From positions 19,887-83,886 of the forward strand of contig CANRKT010000006.1 in NCBI GenBank assembly GCA_947631255.1: a stretch of 64,000 bases of DNA. Reading direction: 5' to 3'. Source of the stretch: an uncultured Enterobacteriaceae bacterium (GTDB taxonomy: Bacteria > Pseudomonadota > Gammaproteobacteria > Enterobacterales > Enterobacteriaceae). This document shows positions 1 to 9,072 of the stretch, piece by piece. Below the pieces are notes generated by a model, which had not been told where the DNA came from, did not search any database, and saw only the letters and a program-made list of their open reading frames with translations. Each line of letters opens with the position of its first letter. Positions within the stretch are counted from its first letter, which is position 1. A program made the position numbers and the translations under genes.

Positions 1-978
1 ATGTCATACCTGTCAGCACCGCTCTGGTTTATGTTCCTGGCACTTTCCACTGCTCTTCAGGTAGTACATGTGCTAACTGAACCTCAGTATTTTCTACAGC
101 CTTATCAACTCTACCCGGTATGGCCAAAATGGCGACCTGAACTGGCGATAGCTTTATTCGCCTCGACCATGGTGTTGCTGTTCCTGCCGAAACTGCTGAG
201 CATCATTCTTATCTGGTGCAAAGGCAGTAAAGAGTACGGCGGTTTCTGTCGCGTTACCTGTTCACTGTTGCTGGAGGTGTTGTTCTCGGTCTTGCTGGCA
301 CCGGTTCGCATGTTGTTCCATACCGTGTTTGTGGTCAGTGCTTTCCTTGGCTGGGAAGTCGTATGGAATTCTCCACAGCGTGATGATGATTCAACCACAT
401 GGGGAGAAGCCTTTATGCGCCATGGCTCACAGCTCTTGCTGGGACTGGTATGGGCGGTAGGGATGGCGTTGCTGGATCTGCGCTTCCTGTTCTGGTTGGC
501 GCCGATAGTCTTCTCGTTAATTCTGTCGCCATTTGTGTCTGTCTTCTCCAGCCGAACGACACTGGGTCTGCGCACTAAGCGCTGGAAACTGTTCCTGATA
601 CCGGAAGAGTATTCTCCTCCACAAGTGCTGATTGATACGGATAAATACCTGCAACGTAATCGTAACCGTGCACTGAGCGATGGGTTTATTCATGCTGTAT
701 TTAATCCGGCATTGAATGCGCTGGCAACGGCGATGGCAACTGCAAGACACCGTAACGGATCGGTGCTCGAAATAGCACGTGACCGTCATGTTGAACAGGC
801 TCTGAATGAAACACTGGATAAATTGTCGCGCGATCGGCGGTTGGTGCTATTAAGTGACCCAGTAACAATGTCACGCTTACACTATCGTCTATGGGCGAAT
901 CCGGAACGTTATTCATCCTGGGTGAAAAACTACCAAGGTGTTACGCTTAATCCATTGGCGTTATCCATGAAGTCATAA
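1..978 (+). CDS. opgH: OpgH (MdoH) glucosyltransferase, C-terminal part
   Basis: C-terminal part of the inner-membrane glucosyltransferase that builds the beta-1,2-glucan backbone of osmoregulated periplasmic glucans from UDP-glucose. The visible 325 residues begin inside the protein; the ATG at base 1 is an internal Met. The family is about 850 residues, so the cytoplasmic catalytic GT2 domain lies off the window. Several hydrophobic membrane segments occupy roughly residues 5-185 (for example around residues 7-25, 49-72, 90-116 and 145-180), followed by a hydrophilic tail ending in LALSMKS. The sequence is collinear with E. coli OpgH. opgG is expected just upstream. A strong hairpin follows the stop. 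Confidence 0.95.
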   Translation: MSYLSAPLWFMFLALSTALQVVHVLTEPQYFLQPYQLYPVWPKWRPELAIALFASTMVLLFLPKLLSIILIWCKGSKEYGGFCRVTCSLLLEVLFSVLLAPVRMLFHTVFVVSAFLGWEVVWNSPQRDDDSTTWGEAFMRHGSQLLLGLVWAVGMALLDLRFLFWLAPIVFSLILSPFVSVFSSRTTLGLRTKRWKLFLIPEEYSPPQVLIDTDKYLQRNRNRALSDGFIHAVFNPALNALATAMATARHRNGSVLEIARDRHVEQALNETLDKLSRDRRLVLLSDPVTMSRLHYRLWANPERYSSWVKNYQGVTLNPLALSMKS

Positions 979-984
979 TAACAA

Positions 985-1023
985 AGCAGGGCCGGTGATG
1001 AAGGATCTCCGGCCCTGCTGTTA
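985..1023 (+). terminator. terminator hairpin after opgH
   Basis: An 11-bp perfect stem (AGCAGGGCCGG at 985-995 with CCGGCCCTGCT at 1009-1019) and a 13-nt loop begin 7 bases after the opgH stop. The following GTTATT tract is weak in T, so the hairpin may need help or serve as 3' end protection. Confidence 0.7.
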
Positions 1024-1054
1024 TTGATGCTAATACTGAAGTACAGTATCCGGT

Positions 1055-1079
1055 ACCGACCACCAGGTCGGTTTTTTTT
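1055..1079 (+). terminator. second intrinsic terminator between opgH and yceK
   Basis: The stem ACCGACC/GGTCGGT (1055-1061 and 1066-1072) with a 4-nt loop runs straight into eight T residues. This is a classic rho-independent terminator backing up the weaker hairpin just upstream. Confidence 0.85.
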
Positions 1080-1123
1080 CATCATCGCAATCGTGACATA
1101 TTTTATGTCAGCAGGACTAAAAA

Positions 1124-1354
1124 GTGTTAAGAATCATAATGGTAATACTAGTGACTAGTTTACTAACGGGCTGTGGTAGTATCATCAGTCGAACTGTCCC
1201 GGGACAAGGGCACGGTAACCAGTATTACCCCGGCGTACAGTGGGACATGCGAGATAGCGCATGGCGCTATCTGACCGTTCTGGACTTGCCATTTTCACTG
1301 GTTTTTGACACTCTGTTACTGCCTATTGATGCGAGTCATGGCCCTTATGAGTAA
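1124..1354 (+). CDS. yceK: YceK family DUF1375 lipoprotein
   Basis: Small predicted lipoprotein of 76 residues, function unknown. The N-terminal hydrophobic signal ends in the lipobox LLTGC (Cys17), followed by GSIISRTVPGQGHGNQYYPG, which is diagnostic of YceK. Alignment with the E. coli protein and a Shine-Dalgarno-like AGGA six bases upstream support a GTG start at 1124. It converges with the msyB relic and overlaps its shifted reading frame. The position after opgH matches E. coli. Confidence 0.9.
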   Translation: MLRIIMVILVTSLLTGCGSIISRTVPGQGHGNQYYPGVQWDMRDSAWRYLTVLDLPFSLVFDTLLLPIDASHGPYE

Positions 1355-1641
1355 ATCTTAACGATAGTTCCACTCATCAGCACAGCTTTGGCTCGCTTCA
1401 GTATCCAGGGAAGGAAAAGCTGAAACTCACCTTCATCCCATTCGTGTAAAGTATTTTCCTCCAGCCATTCATGGCAAATTTCAATTTCATCATCGTCGCC
1501 ATCGAAAATACTCTGTGCAGCCGATCCGTTTAATATCGACAGGCAGTCTCCACGGTCTTCTTCGTCGGCAAAAAACATAATATCGCTATTCGGATAACAG
1601 ACTTCTGGATAGGTAGAAAAACGTATTGTGGTAGCGAGCAA
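1345..1641 (-). pseudogene. msyB: msyB remnant, truncated and frameshifted
   Basis: Remnant of the acidic protein MsyB (124 residues in E. coli). The core is clear: FFADEEDRGDC, AAQSIFDGD and ENTLHEWDEGEFQL match MsyB in order. Two lesions are visible. The first ~30-40 codons are missing, because only 41 bp separate this frame (TTG start at 1641) from the lpxL stop, and a WQVE-like tetrapeptide is absent after DIM. After EFQL a one-base deletion shifts the frame. Read in the other frame the DNA gives PLDTEASQSCADEW and a stop at 1358-1360, matching the MsyB C-terminus. As read, the open frame continues into an unrelated tail. I call it a pseudogene; a short expressed product cannot be excluded. 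The expected upstream neighbour mdtG is gone. Confidence 0.8.
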
Positions 1642-1682
1642 AGTATTGGGGCTTTGCCCGCTCTGAGAAGGGGATTATAAGG

Positions 1683-2606
1683 TCACTGGTACCTGTCTGG
1701 CATACCTTCCGGACGAGTCTTGAAACGACGATGCAGCCACATATATTGTTCTGGAGCCATATTGATACAATGTTCAATAATACCGTTCATCCAGCGAGCC
1801 GTTTCTTCCGGACTGACCAGCGGTGGGGTACATTCAGGCGTCAGAATTGTTAACTCATAGCCTTTACCTTCAGGCAGCCGTCGTGGCACAAAAGGGACGA
1901 TACTGGCTCCAGACAGTTTTGCCAGAGTATAGGTCCCCGTCGTGGTGGCAGCTTGTTCTACGGCGAAAAATGGTACAAAGGTACTCCCGCGAGGACCGTA
2001 GTCATGATCAGGGGCATACCAGATAATGTCGCCTTGCTTTAGAGCCCGGATCATTCCTTTCAGATCCTTGCGATCCAGCATGCTCTTATTAGAGCGCATT
2101 CTGCCTTTGGTCTGTACCCAGTCGAGTACCGGATTATCATTCGGCCGATAGACGCCAATACCCGGCGTTTTAATACCGAAAATACGGGCTCCCAGTTCAA
2201 GTGTTAAAAAATGAACACCGATCAGCAAGACCCCCTGACCAGATTCAGTAATGCTCTTCACCTTCTCGACACCATCATAGTGGCACCAGCGATTAATACG
2301 CTGAGTAGGCCAGAACCACGCCATACCCGTCTCAATGAGCCCCATACCCACGGATTCAAAGTTGGTGACTATCATTTTCTCACGTTGCTCGACAGTCATC
2401 TCTGGAAAGCACAGCTCCAGATTACGACGGACAATACTGACACGGCGTTTCATCAGACGCATCGACAGACGACCTAACCCGTAGCCAAAGCGGTACAGTA
2501 ACGGATACGGAAGTTGTACCAGAAGATATAACAGGCCGACTCCAAGCCAGGTTCCCCAGTAACGAGGATGGAGTAACGCGTATGAGAACTGTGGTAAGTT
2601 TGTCAT
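1683..2606 (-). CDS. lpxL: LpxL lauroyl (late) acyltransferase of lipid A
   Basis: Inner-membrane Kdo2-lipid IVA acyltransferase that adds the secondary laurate during lipid A synthesis, using acyl-ACP. The 307 residues match E. coli LpxL closely. There is an N-terminal membrane anchor (around residues 18-40), the HX4(D/E) catalytic signature in [12 protein letters not shown], the YRPNDNP motif, and the end [18 protein letters not shown]. Start ATG at 2606 is chosen by homology ([17 protein letters not shown]) with AAGG upstream; an extension of six codons is possible. It is divergent from trhO, sharing the 210-bp interval 2607-2816. Confidence 0.96.
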   Translation of the reverse strand: MTNLPQFSYALLHPRYWGTWLGVGLLYLLVQLPYPLLYRFGYGLGRLSMRLMKRRVSIVRRNLELCFPEMTVEQREKMIVTNFESVGMGLIETGMAWFWPTQRINRWCHYDGVEKVKSITESGQGVLLIGVHFLTLELGARIFGIKTPGIGVYRPNDNPVLDWVQTKGRMRSNKSMLDRKDLKGMIRALKQGDIIWYAPDHDYGPRGSTFVPFFAVEQAATTTGTYTLAKLSGASIVPFVPRRLPEGKGYELTILTPECTPPLVSPEETARWMNGIIEHCINMAPEQYMWLHRRFKTRPEGMPDRYQ

Positions 2607-2816
2607 TGCTAACCTTTTCTGCATTATTATTGAATCTTTTTAACTATCTATTGTGGCATTTTTTGTCGCTAAGCTAAATTAGCTGACAAAAATTTCCAAC
2701 TAGAGCATGTTCTTTCTAAATCATTAAACAAAATGTAGCTCAAAAGGTATGGATGTAAATTGCTGTTTTTTGCTTTATGATGCTGGCTCATTTTTTATGA
2801 TTGTAGAGTGAACACC

Positions 2817-3866
2817 ATGCCAGTGTTACATAACCGCATATCGAATGAGGCTCTACGTGAGCGTATGTTGGCCGAAACTGAGCCGCGTACCACTATCTCA
2901 TTCTATAAATATTTTACCCTTGAAGACCCGCAAATTGTGCGTGATGCTCTCTACCAGGCCTGTACCCAACTTGATGTATTTGGGCGGGTTTATCTGGCTC
3001 ATGAAGGTATTAATGCGCAGATTAGTGTCCCTCAGAGTCGTGTTACGGCATTTAAAGAGATGATTTACGCTTTCCATCCAGCACTGGATAATTTGCGTCT
3101 GAATATCGCTCTGGAGGATGACGGTAAATCATTCTGGGTATTACGTATGAAAGTGCGCGATCGCATCGTGGCTGACGGTATTGATGACCCGACCTTTGAT
3201 GCCAGCGATGTCGGTGAGTATCTCAATGCGGCACAAGTCAATGAGATGCTGGATGATCCACAGGCAGTATTTGTGGATATGCGTAATCACTACGAATATG
3301 AAGTCGGACATTTTAGTGATGCGATGGAAATTCCAGCTGATACTTTCCGCGAGCAGTTGCCGAAAGCGGTTGAGATGCTTCAGGATGATAAAGATAAAAA
3401 AATAGTTATGTATTGCACCGGAGGAATTCGCTGTGAAAAAGCGAGTGCCTATATGCGTCATAATGGCTTTGAAAATGTTTATCATATTGAAGGCGGCATT
3501 ATTGAATACGCTCGTAAGGCGCGTAAACAAGAGTTGCCAGTACGTTTTATTGGAAAGAACTTTGTCTTCGATGAGCGGATGGGAGAACGTATCTCCGATG
3601 ATGTCATTGCGCATTGCCACCAATGCGGCACTGCTTGTGATAGCCACACTAATTGTAAAAATGATGGTTGTCATCTGCTGTTTATTCAGTGTCCAGGCTG
3701 TGCTGAGAAATTCAATGGTTGTTGCAGTGAAGTGTGTCGGGACGAACTGGTTTTGTCACCCGAAGAACAGCGTCGCCGTCGCGCGGGCCGTGAGAACGGC
3801 AATAAAATCTTCAACAAATCACGTGGATTACTCAATACCACTTTAGGTATTCCTGAACCTAAGTGA
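2817..3866 (+). CDS. trhO: TrhO tRNA U34 hydroxylase (rhodanese family)
   Basis: Oxygen-dependent tRNA uridine-34 hydroxylase, which makes the ho5U precursor of cmo5U. 349 residues: an N-terminal acylphosphatase-like part (about 15-110), a central rhodanese domain (about 130-225) with the active-site loop [11 protein letters not shown], and a cysteine-rich C-terminal region ([24 protein letters not shown]). Start ATG 2817 (MPVLHNRIS) agrees with the family; an in-frame GTG lies three codons upstream. Only the C-terminal cysteines distinguish it from simple sulfurtransferases. A terminator follows directly. Confidence 0.95.
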   Translation: MPVLHNRISNEALRERMLAETEPRTTISFYKYFTLEDPQIVRDALYQACTQLDVFGRVYLAHEGINAQISVPQSRVTAFKEMIYAFHPALDNLRLNIALEDDGKSFWVLRMKVRDRIVADGIDDPTFDASDVGEYLNAAQVNEMLDDPQAVFVDMRNHYEYEVGHFSDAMEIPADTFREQLPKAVEMLQDDKDKKIVMYCTGGIRCEKASAYMRHNGFENVYHIEGGIIEYARKARKQELPVRFIGKNFVFDERMGERISDDVIAHCHQCGTACDSHTNCKNDGCHLLFIQCPGCAEKFNGCCSEVCRDELVLSPEEQRRRRAGRENGNKIFNKSRGLLNTTLGIPEPK

Positions 3867-3871
3867 AAGAT

Positions 3872-3904
3872 AATGCTCTCCCGATGATGGGAGAGCATTT
3901 TTTA
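3872..3904. terminator. terminator between convergent trhO and yceI
   Basis: An 11-bp stem (AATGCTCTCCC at 3872-3882 and GGGAGAGCATT at 3889-3899) with a 6-nt loop is followed by a T tract on the plus strand. It lies between the convergent stops of trhO and yceI and touches the yceI stop codon. Confidence 0.85.
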
Positions 3905-4471
3905 CTACTGCTGAATACCTTCAACAGAGAGAGTTAACTCAACTTCCTGGGATTTAGGCCCCAGATCGCTGTTGATATTAAAATCTTTCAACTTAAATTT
4001 ACCCTGAGCTTCAAATCCTGCGCGTTTGCCGCCCCAAGGGTCATCACCCTGACCAATCAGTTCTGCAGTCAATGTTACAGGCTTAGTTACACCGTTAAGT
4101 GTCAGATTACCGTCAATCTTCAGAGCGTCAGCTTCTTTTGTTACGCTGGTTGAAACATAAGTTGCTTCAGGGAACTTGGCGCTGCTCAGAAAGTCGTCAC
4201 TGCGTAAATGCTTGTCACGCTCAGCGTGGTTGGTATCGACACTGGTGGTTTTGATTGTGACGTTGACTTTATCTTGCTTCGGATCTTTCTCGTCGTAGCT
4301 AAAGTCACCGCTAAAATCGTTGAATGAACCATTTAACCAGCTATAGCCCAAGTGCTGAATACGGAAGCTTATCGTGGAATGCCCACTGTCAATTTTATAA
4401 TCGGCTGCAACAGCAGAACCAGCAGAGAATAACAGAGCGGCTAAAGTGGTGCCCAGCAGGATTTTTTTCAT
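3905..4471 (-). CDS. yceI: YceI family periplasmic protein
   Basis: Secreted lipocalin-like YceI protein; the family binds polyisoprenoids such as octaprenyl chains in a beta barrel. 188 residues with a typical signal peptide ([20 protein letters not shown], cleavage near AVAA-DYK), then the YceI start [19 protein letters not shown] and C-terminal beta strands. It lies 15 bp downstream of yceJ (cytochrome b561) on the same strand. The two form the conserved yceJI operon, suggesting a shared quinone or isoprenoid-related role in the envelope, which is inference. Confidence 0.93.
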   Translation of the reverse strand: MKKILLGTTLAALLFSAGSAVAADYKIDSGHSTISFRIQHLGYSWLNGSFNDFSGDFSYDEKDPKQDKVNVTIKTTSVDTNHAERDKHLRSDDFLSSAKFPEATYVSTSVTKEADALKIDGNLTLNGVTKPVTLTAELIGQGDDPWGGKRAGFEAQGKFKLKDFNINSDLGPKSQEVELTLSVEGIQQ

Positions 4472-4486
4472 CGTCTTACTCCATAG

Positions 4487-5041
4487 TTAACGGGATGCTT
4501 TGCCCAGCATACGCTTGAGGGTTGCATCTTTATCAATAAAGTGGTGTTTTAGTGCGGCCAGGCCATGTAACAGGGAGATAATTAATACCGCCCAAGCTAG
4601 CCAAAGGTGGATGCTTCCCGCTAAATCCGCCTGGGTTGCACCCGCGGCAAAGATTGCCGGGATTTCGGTCAAGCCAAACACACTGATAGCTTTACCATCA
4701 GCGGTCGAAATAAAATAACCACTGAGCAAAATGCTAAACAGCAGGGTGTAGAGCAAAATATGTGCCGCGAGCGAAGCAATACGGGTCATCCGAGAATAGC
4801 TTTTTAATGCTGGTGGTGGCGGTGAAATAAAACGCCAAATCACACGAATAACCATCACTAGCATTAGTGTGATACCGATACTTTTATGTAAGTTCGGTGC
4901 TTTATGATACCAGTCACTATAATAACTGAGTGTCACCATCCATAAGCCCAGCGCAAACATGCCATACACGGTTAGTGCAACTAACCAGTGAATTAAGACT
5001 GAAATAAAGCCGTAGCGTTGGGGCGAGTTTCGCCATTGCAT
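4487..5041 (-). CDS. yceJ: YceJ cytochrome b561 family membrane protein
   Basis: Four-helix di-heme cytochrome b561 of the inner membrane, 184 residues. Hydrophobic segments lie near residues 15-38, 55-72, 90-110 and 145-165. Candidate heme-ligand histidines are His18 (ISVLIHWLVAL), His52 (APNLHKSIG), His93 (SLAAHILL) and His159 (ISLLHGLAALKHH). It probably passes electrons from the quinone pool to a periplasmic partner. It is the first gene of the yceJI pair. Confidence 0.92.
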   Translation of the reverse strand: MQWRNSPQRYGFISVLIHWLVALTVYGMFALGLWMVTLSYYSDWYHKAPNLHKSIGITLMLVMVIRVIWRFISPPPPALKSYSRMTRIASLAAHILLYTLLFSILLSGYFISTADGKAISVFGLTEIPAIFAAGATQADLAGSIHLWLAWAVLIISLLHGLAALKHHFIDKDATLKRMLGKASR

Positions 5042-5430
5042 AATTTAACATCCGGTTTACACGAAGTTAAAATAAACCTTAGACGATCCGCATTCTTGAA
5101 ATCAACTTAAAAATATAGTTAATGAAATATAAATAATCCTGTTCATAAAATTTGATTGAGATTGGTGGGTCTTCTTCTGTTTTCTCGAAACCCAACATGA
5201 GAACATTGGTACTTTACGGTTTTATTGCATTTTCTTGTTGTTCTTGATATTTGTACATGTATGTATTTATTTGTTTGTTATTGTCAGCTCTCTTCCGTGT
5301 AAAGATCTTTTGTGAGAGCAATAAGGTGATCATATTGTGGTTATTTTCTGGGATTGGAATTTTATTACTGGTGGACGAGAAATAGCCATTGCGGGAAATT
5401 GTGTGGTGGAATGACCACCACACGGATATG
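5042..5430. other. 389-bp gap between yceJ and solA
   Basis: AT-rich stretch between two minus-strand genes. It holds the hairpin after solA (listed separately) and presumably the yceJ promoter near 5050-5110. I see no convincing gene; the small E. coli gene yceO expected here is not recognisable. Confidence 0.6.
5401..5423 (-). terminator. hairpin after solA
   Basis: A perfect 9-bp stem GTGTGGTGG/CCACCACAC with a 5-nt loop, just past the solA stop. On the minus strand it is followed by AATTTCCC, so the T tract is short. Confidence 0.65.
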
Positions 5431-6552
5431 TTATATTTTATTGAAGCGAGACAGAGAGAATGGTGATAAATCAAACGCGGATTCTTTACCCAGAGCAAAC
5501 TGGCAGGCAATTTCACCTAATGCAGAAGCAAATTTAAAACCATGCCCACTCAGTCCGGTAATAATCAAGGTATTTGCCTGTCCGGGCAGGGTATCAATAA
5601 TGAAATCTTCATCCGGTGTATTATCATAAGTGCAAGCCGCACCATGTAAACAGCAACCGATGCCGGGCAAGAAATCACGCAAGAACGGAAAGACCTCCAT
5701 GCCATCACCAGGCATTCGCCCGAAAGGCACTCTTTGTTCTGGAGAGTCGATGACCTGTCCTCCATTATGTTTAGCGACTTTGAGCTCATTATCTTCTGAG
5801 GGAAAACCGTAATACTGATCGCCATTAGGCGTTTCGGCAGTAAATGCCGGGAAGCGATTATTTTCGCTGTAACGACCATCAGCCTGATGCCAGGCAAAAA
5901 TCTTGCGTACAGGAGTGATGGGTAATTCTGGCAGCAGCTTTTTCACCCAGGTGCCAGCACTGATTAACAGTTTAGCCCCCTGATAGCTGCCTTCGTCAGT
6001 AATGACGGTAACACCCTCATCCTGGTGTACAATTTCAGTCACCGGACAGTTAAACAGCTGTGCTGCTCCCCCTTGTTTCGCCAGTCGAATATAGGTTTCA
6101 ACCGCCACTTCACTTTTCAGTACACCAGAGTTTTCCTCAAAAAGACCGATATAATCTTCAGGGATCTGAATTTCTGGCCAGCGAGCCTGAACGGCGGCTG
6201 CGTCCATTCTTTCGACCGGTAAAGCGTATTTTTCGACACTCTGGGTAATATTTTTAATAAATAACGAATCGGTCGGGCCGACATTGATAACCCCGGTACG
6301 ATGGAAGATTTTCTCGCCACTCATCTCAGCCAGAGCATCCCACAGCTTCTGAGCGCGTAGCACCAGGGGCACATAACGCTCTCCTTCACCGTAAGCATGG
6401 CGCATCAGACGGGTATCGCCGTGATGGCTGCCTGCGCTATGAGGGGGATATGCGCTGTCAATCATCAGCACTTTCAGGCCAGAATTGGCTGCATAACAAC
6501 CTGCGGCAGCGCCAACAGAACCGCTCCCAACGATGATAAGATCATATTTCAT
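5431..6552 (-). CDS. solA: SolA N-methyl-L-tryptophan oxidase
   Basis: FAD-dependent monomeric sarcosine oxidase family enzyme that oxidatively demethylates N-methyl-L-tryptophan and sarcosine-like amines. 373 residues: N-terminal dinucleotide-binding motif ([13 protein letters not shown], residues 6-18), the [17 protein letters not shown] loop, and [15 protein letters not shown], whose Cys is the covalent flavin attachment site in this family. The tail [11 protein letters not shown] closes the FAD site. The start at 6552 (MKYDLIIVG) matches E. coli; an upstream Met is four codons away. It appears to be a single-gene transcript. Confidence 0.94.
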   Translation of the reverse strand: MKYDLIIVGSGSVGAAAGCYAANSGLKVLMIDSAYPPHSAGSHHGDTRLMRHAYGEGERYVPLVLRAQKLWDALAEMSGEKIFHRTGVINVGPTDSLFIKNITQSVEKYALPVERMDAAAVQARWPEIQIPEDYIGLFEENSGVLKSEVAVETYIRLAKQGGAAQLFNCPVTEIVHQDEGVTVITDEGSYQGAKLLISAGTWVKKLLPELPITPVRKIFAWHQADGRYSENNRFPAFTAETPNGDQYYGFPSEDNELKVAKHNGGQVIDSPEQRVPFGRMPGDGMEVFPFLRDFLPGIGCCLHGAACTYDNTPDEDFIIDTLPGQANTLIITGLSGHGFKFASALGEIACQFALGKESAFDLSPFSLSRFNKI

Positions 6553-6740
6553 GGTTTTTCTCATTATGTGCCTGTCAAACTTAATCTTCCCGGAGAGGGC
6601 TGTTACTCAGTTGCTTACAGAGTTCTGGGAATGACTGGAATTATTTACTTTACAGAGGGTAATTAATTCGGCGCATGCATGCAATTTCTGTGGGGATAAA
6701 AATAGCAAAGGCACCGTAAAAGTGCCCTGGATTGAGAGAA

Positions 6741-6766
6741 TGAGGGGACAGCCTGTGCTCCCCTCA
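6741..6766 (-). terminator. hairpin downstream of bssS
   Basis: An 8-bp stem TGAGGGGA/TCCCCTCA with a 10-nt loop. A second short hairpin (GGCAC/GTGCC, 6710-6726) next to it is followed on the minus strand by a T-rich run. Together they probably end the bssS transcript. Confidence 0.5.
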
Positions 6767-6847
6767 AAGGTTAGCAAACATGATATATGAGATTGTCGTA
6801 CTAACTTACTGGAGTGCTACAACGATAAACCGGAACGGGGAGAAAAG

Positions 6848-7102
6848 TTAGTGTTTACGATAATCACTAACCTGGTACTCGCTGGACTCAATTTTCGCTA
6901 TCCCGGCTTCAAGAATAGAAATAAATTGTCTGGCGACATCGGTGGTGAGCCATAGCGTCTGGCCGATTTCAGTTTCATCTTGCTTTTGAGTATTAGATGT
7001 CAGGTAATGCAGGCGTAACATCATCGCGTCGTAACTGTCTACCGTACTAATGTCCCATCCGATCAGGGGATGAGTTTGAATAACATCTTTATTCTTTTCC
7101 AT
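6848..7102 (-). CDS. bssS: BssS biofilm/signal secretion regulator
   Basis: Small cytoplasmic regulator of biofilm formation linked to indole, AI-2 and catabolite signalling in E. coli; its molecular mechanism is not established. 84 residues, start at MEKNKDVIQTHPLIGWDIS with an AAGGGG ribosome site upstream, the same length as the E. coli protein. Conserved segments are GWDISTVDSYDAMMLRLHYL and LWLTTDVARQFISILEAGI. The synteny solA-bssS-dinI-pyrC supports the name. Confidence 0.93.
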   Translation of the reverse strand: MEKNKDVIQTHPLIGWDISTVDSYDAMMLRLHYLTSNTQKQDETEIGQTLWLTTDVARQFISILEAGIAKIESSEYQVSDYRKH

Positions 7103-7463
7103 TATAACCCCTTGTAACGTGTAAGAAGACAACGACTTGTGAGGTTCATGCAAGATAAAGGTGAAACAAGATAAGTATATCACTCTCTAAAATAAAGGCG
7201 GAATAAATAGGTGCCTAGTCATACGTTCTAACACCCTTTGCCTCCTGAATACAAATGAATTTGAACTAATTGATTGTTTTTTATACTTTAAATGAGAGAG
7301 AACAACAGAAAGAGCCTGGTAAATATACGGATATCCAGCGCTGAGTGAGCGTTTGATTTAGTATTAATTCATTTAATATCAAGTTGTTGAGATAGAATCG
7401 ATACTGGAGTAACAGAAAAAAGCTGTCGACCAAAGGGACGGCAGATATTCTGATAACAGAGTA
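7103..7463. other. 361-bp gap between bssS and dinI
   Basis: AT-rich spacer between two minus-strand genes. It should contain the bssS promoter and the dinI 3' end. I see no gene, strong hairpin or recognised operator. Confidence 0.5.
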
Positions 7464-7709
7464 TTATTCCGCGTCGAACCAGTCATCAGCGCTCTCCCAG
7501 GTTTCCTGGAGGATTTCGCTAATGCGGATTTTGTCTTCCTTGGTACCCCCCAGCACCGACAGCTGGTTACTGCTGGCCAGGCGTACCTGTACTTTGATAG
7601 AGATATCCGGCCAGGCATCCTGAATACGACGATAGAGCTCCCCGGTCAGGGCATCAACGGCACCGGCAGGCAAAGGAGTCGTTTTGGCGATGGTCACTTC
7701 AATACGCAT
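7464..7709 (-). CDS. dinI: DinI, DNA damage-inducible RecA modulator
   Basis: SOS-induced small protein that binds RecA filaments and tunes coprotease activity and UmuD processing. 81 residues, matching the family: MRIEVTIAKTTPLPAGAVDAL at the N-terminus and an acidic C-terminal helix ending ESADDWFDAE that mimics DNA. The start at 7709 is chosen by homology. An exact LexA half-site pair sits 25 bp upstream of the start, so SOS control is directly visible. Confidence 0.95.
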   Translation of the reverse strand: MRIEVTIAKTTPLPAGAVDALTGELYRRIQDAWPDISIKVQVRLASSNQLSVLGGTKEDKIRISEILQETWESADDWFDAE

Positions 7710-7731
7710 AATAGCCTCCAACAAACAATGA

Positions 7732-7751
7732 TACTGTATATAAATACAGCA
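7732..7751 (-). promoter_or_regulatory. LexA box (SOS operator) of dinI
   Basis: TACTGTATATAAATACAGCA contains the invariant CTGT-N8-ACAG (7734-7749) with an AT-rich centre. It lies just upstream of dinI, where the SOS operator is found in E. coli. Confidence 0.93.
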
Positions 7752-7786
7752 TCATTGTTTACAGCACAAGAGGCGAAATAAAAAAG

Positions 7787-8833
7787 TTAACCTTTTATCG
7801 ACCAGAGAACTTCTTCATCAGCAAGGAACGGGACAATATTGCCGTCAGGGCTGGTTATCTGCGCAGGCATTTTCTCGGCAACACGCACTAACTCAATCGT
7901 CTCTTCATTGACTGGCAGACCGTAGAAGGTTGGGCCATTCAGTGAGCAGAATGCCTCAAGGTGTTCCAGAGCATTCATTTCTTCAAAGACGGTGGCATAA
8001 GCCCCCAGTGCTGAAGGCGCGTTAAAGCAACCGGCACAACCACAGCTGGACTCTTTACGTGCCTGAGTATGTGGGGCTGAGTCAGTACCAAGAAACACGC
8101 GGGAGCAACCACTGGCTACCAGTTCACGCAAGGCTTGCTGATGGACACTGCGTTTTAAAATCGGCAAACAGTATAAGTGTGGACGGATCCCACCCACCAG
8201 CATGTGGTTACGGTTAAACATCAAATGCTGGGGGGTAATAGTGGCAGCAATCAGAGAGTTACCGCTCTGGATATACTGGGCTGCCTCTTTAGTGGTGATA
8301 TGTTCGAATACCACTTTCAGTGCCGGTAACTGGCGGCGTAAGGGTTCCAGTACGGTTTCAATAAAACGCGCTTCGCGGTCAAAAATATCGATATCTGCAT
8401 GTGTCACTTCCCCATGTATCAGTAACGGCATGCCAATTTTTTGCATCCGCTCCAGCACTGGCATAATCGCTGCGGTGCTGGTGACGCCATGACTTGAATT
8501 GGTCGTGGCATTGGCAGGATAGAGCTTAGCCGCAGTAAATACCCCTTGATTAAAACCCTGTTCGAGCACATCTGGATCTAAGGTGTCGGTCAGATAACAG
8601 GTCATTAACGGTTCGAATTTTTGTCCTGCGGGTACGGCATCGAGAATACGCTGACGGTAGCTAATAGCCGCTTCAACGGTAGTGATCGGGGGCACAAGGT
8701 TAGGCATCACAATTGCGCGACCATAAACCTGACTGGTATAGGGCACCACGGTTTTTAGCATTTCACCGTCACGCAGATGAATATGCCAGTCGTCAGGGCG
8801 GCGAATTTTTAATACCTGGGATAATACGGTCAT
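7787..8833 (-). CDS. pyrC: PyrC dihydroorotase
   Basis: Zinc amidohydrolase that interconverts N-carbamoyl-aspartate and dihydroorotate, the third step of pyrimidine synthesis. 348 residues as in E. coli. Metal site residues are visible in [10 protein letters not shown] (HxH), in [15 protein letters not shown] (carboxylated Lys), in LIHGEVTH and FEHIT (His) and in FLGTDSAPH (Asp). The start at 8833 has GGAG upstream and agrees with [17 protein letters not shown]; an in-frame extension of 12 codons is unlikely. A PurR-like box lies farther upstream, with an ERIC repeat between it and the gene. Confidence 0.96.
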   Translation of the reverse strand: MTVLSQVLKIRRPDDWHIHLRDGEMLKTVVPYTSQVYGRAIVMPNLVPPITTVEAAISYRQRILDAVPAGQKFEPLMTCYLTDTLDPDVLEQGFNQGVFTAAKLYPANATTNSSHGVTSTAAIMPVLERMQKIGMPLLIHGEVTHADIDIFDREARFIETVLEPLRRQLPALKVVFEHITTKEAAQYIQSGNSLIAATITPQHLMFNRNHMLVGGIRPHLYCLPILKRSVHQQALRELVASGCSRVFLGTDSAPHTQARKESSCGCAGCFNAPSALGAYATVFEEMNALEHLEAFCSLNGPTFYGLPVNEETIELVRVAEKMPAQITSPDGNIVPFLADEEVLWSIKG

Positions 8834-8870
8834 GAATGTGCTCCGGCGCAAGATAGGGAAATCAGACATC

Positions 8871-8965
8871 TATACCCCAAATAATTCGAGTTGCAGGAAG
8901 GCGGCAAGTGATTCAGGTGAACGAACGCAGCCAACGCACATGCATCTTGAAGTATGACGGGTATA
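8871..8965. repeat. ERIC-type repeat, internally deleted (95 bp)
   Basis: It begins TATACCCCAAATAATTCGAG and ends GAAGTATGACGGGTATA, with terminal inverted repeats TATACCC/GGGTATA and the inner arms TTGCAGGAAGGCGGCAAG and GCAGCCAACGCAC typical of enterobacterial ERIC elements. Full elements are about 127 bp; this copy lacks roughly 32 bp of the central stem. It sits in the pyrC 5' region, so it would lie close to or within the pyrC promoter or leader. Confidence 0.85.
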
Positions 8966-8993
8966 CAGGGTTTATGCCGGGCACCAAGGATAA

Positions 8994-9009
8994 GCGGAAA
9001 CGTTTTCGT
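8994..9009. promoter_or_regulatory. candidate PurR operator upstream of pyrC
   Basis: GCGGAAACGTTTTCGT matches the PurR consensus ANGCAANCGNTTNCNT at 10 of 12 fixed positions. PurR represses pyrC in E. coli. Here the box is about 160 bp upstream of the pyrC start because the ERIC repeat lies in between. Confidence 0.6.
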
Positions 9010-9029
9010 TTGCATCACTTATCTCATAT

Positions 9030-9060
9030 AAAAATATCAGAGCGCAGCCTGTGCGCTCTG
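9030..9060 (-). terminator. intrinsic terminator after yceB
   Basis: A 9-bp stem CAGAGCGCA/TGCGCTCTG (9038-9046, 9052-9060) with a 5-nt loop. On the minus strand it leads into ATATTTTTATA, so it ends the yceB transcript before pyrC. Confidence 0.75.
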
Positions 9061-9072
9061 ATTAAGTGGGGG

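Noticed and set aside
2211..2477. Plus-strand 88-codon frame within lpxL
   Set aside because: Antisense to a highly conserved lpxL segment with no ribosome site.
5214..5516. Minus-strand 100-codon frame overlapping the solA end
   Set aside because: Composition is AT-driven and it overlaps conserved solA sequence; no family recognised.
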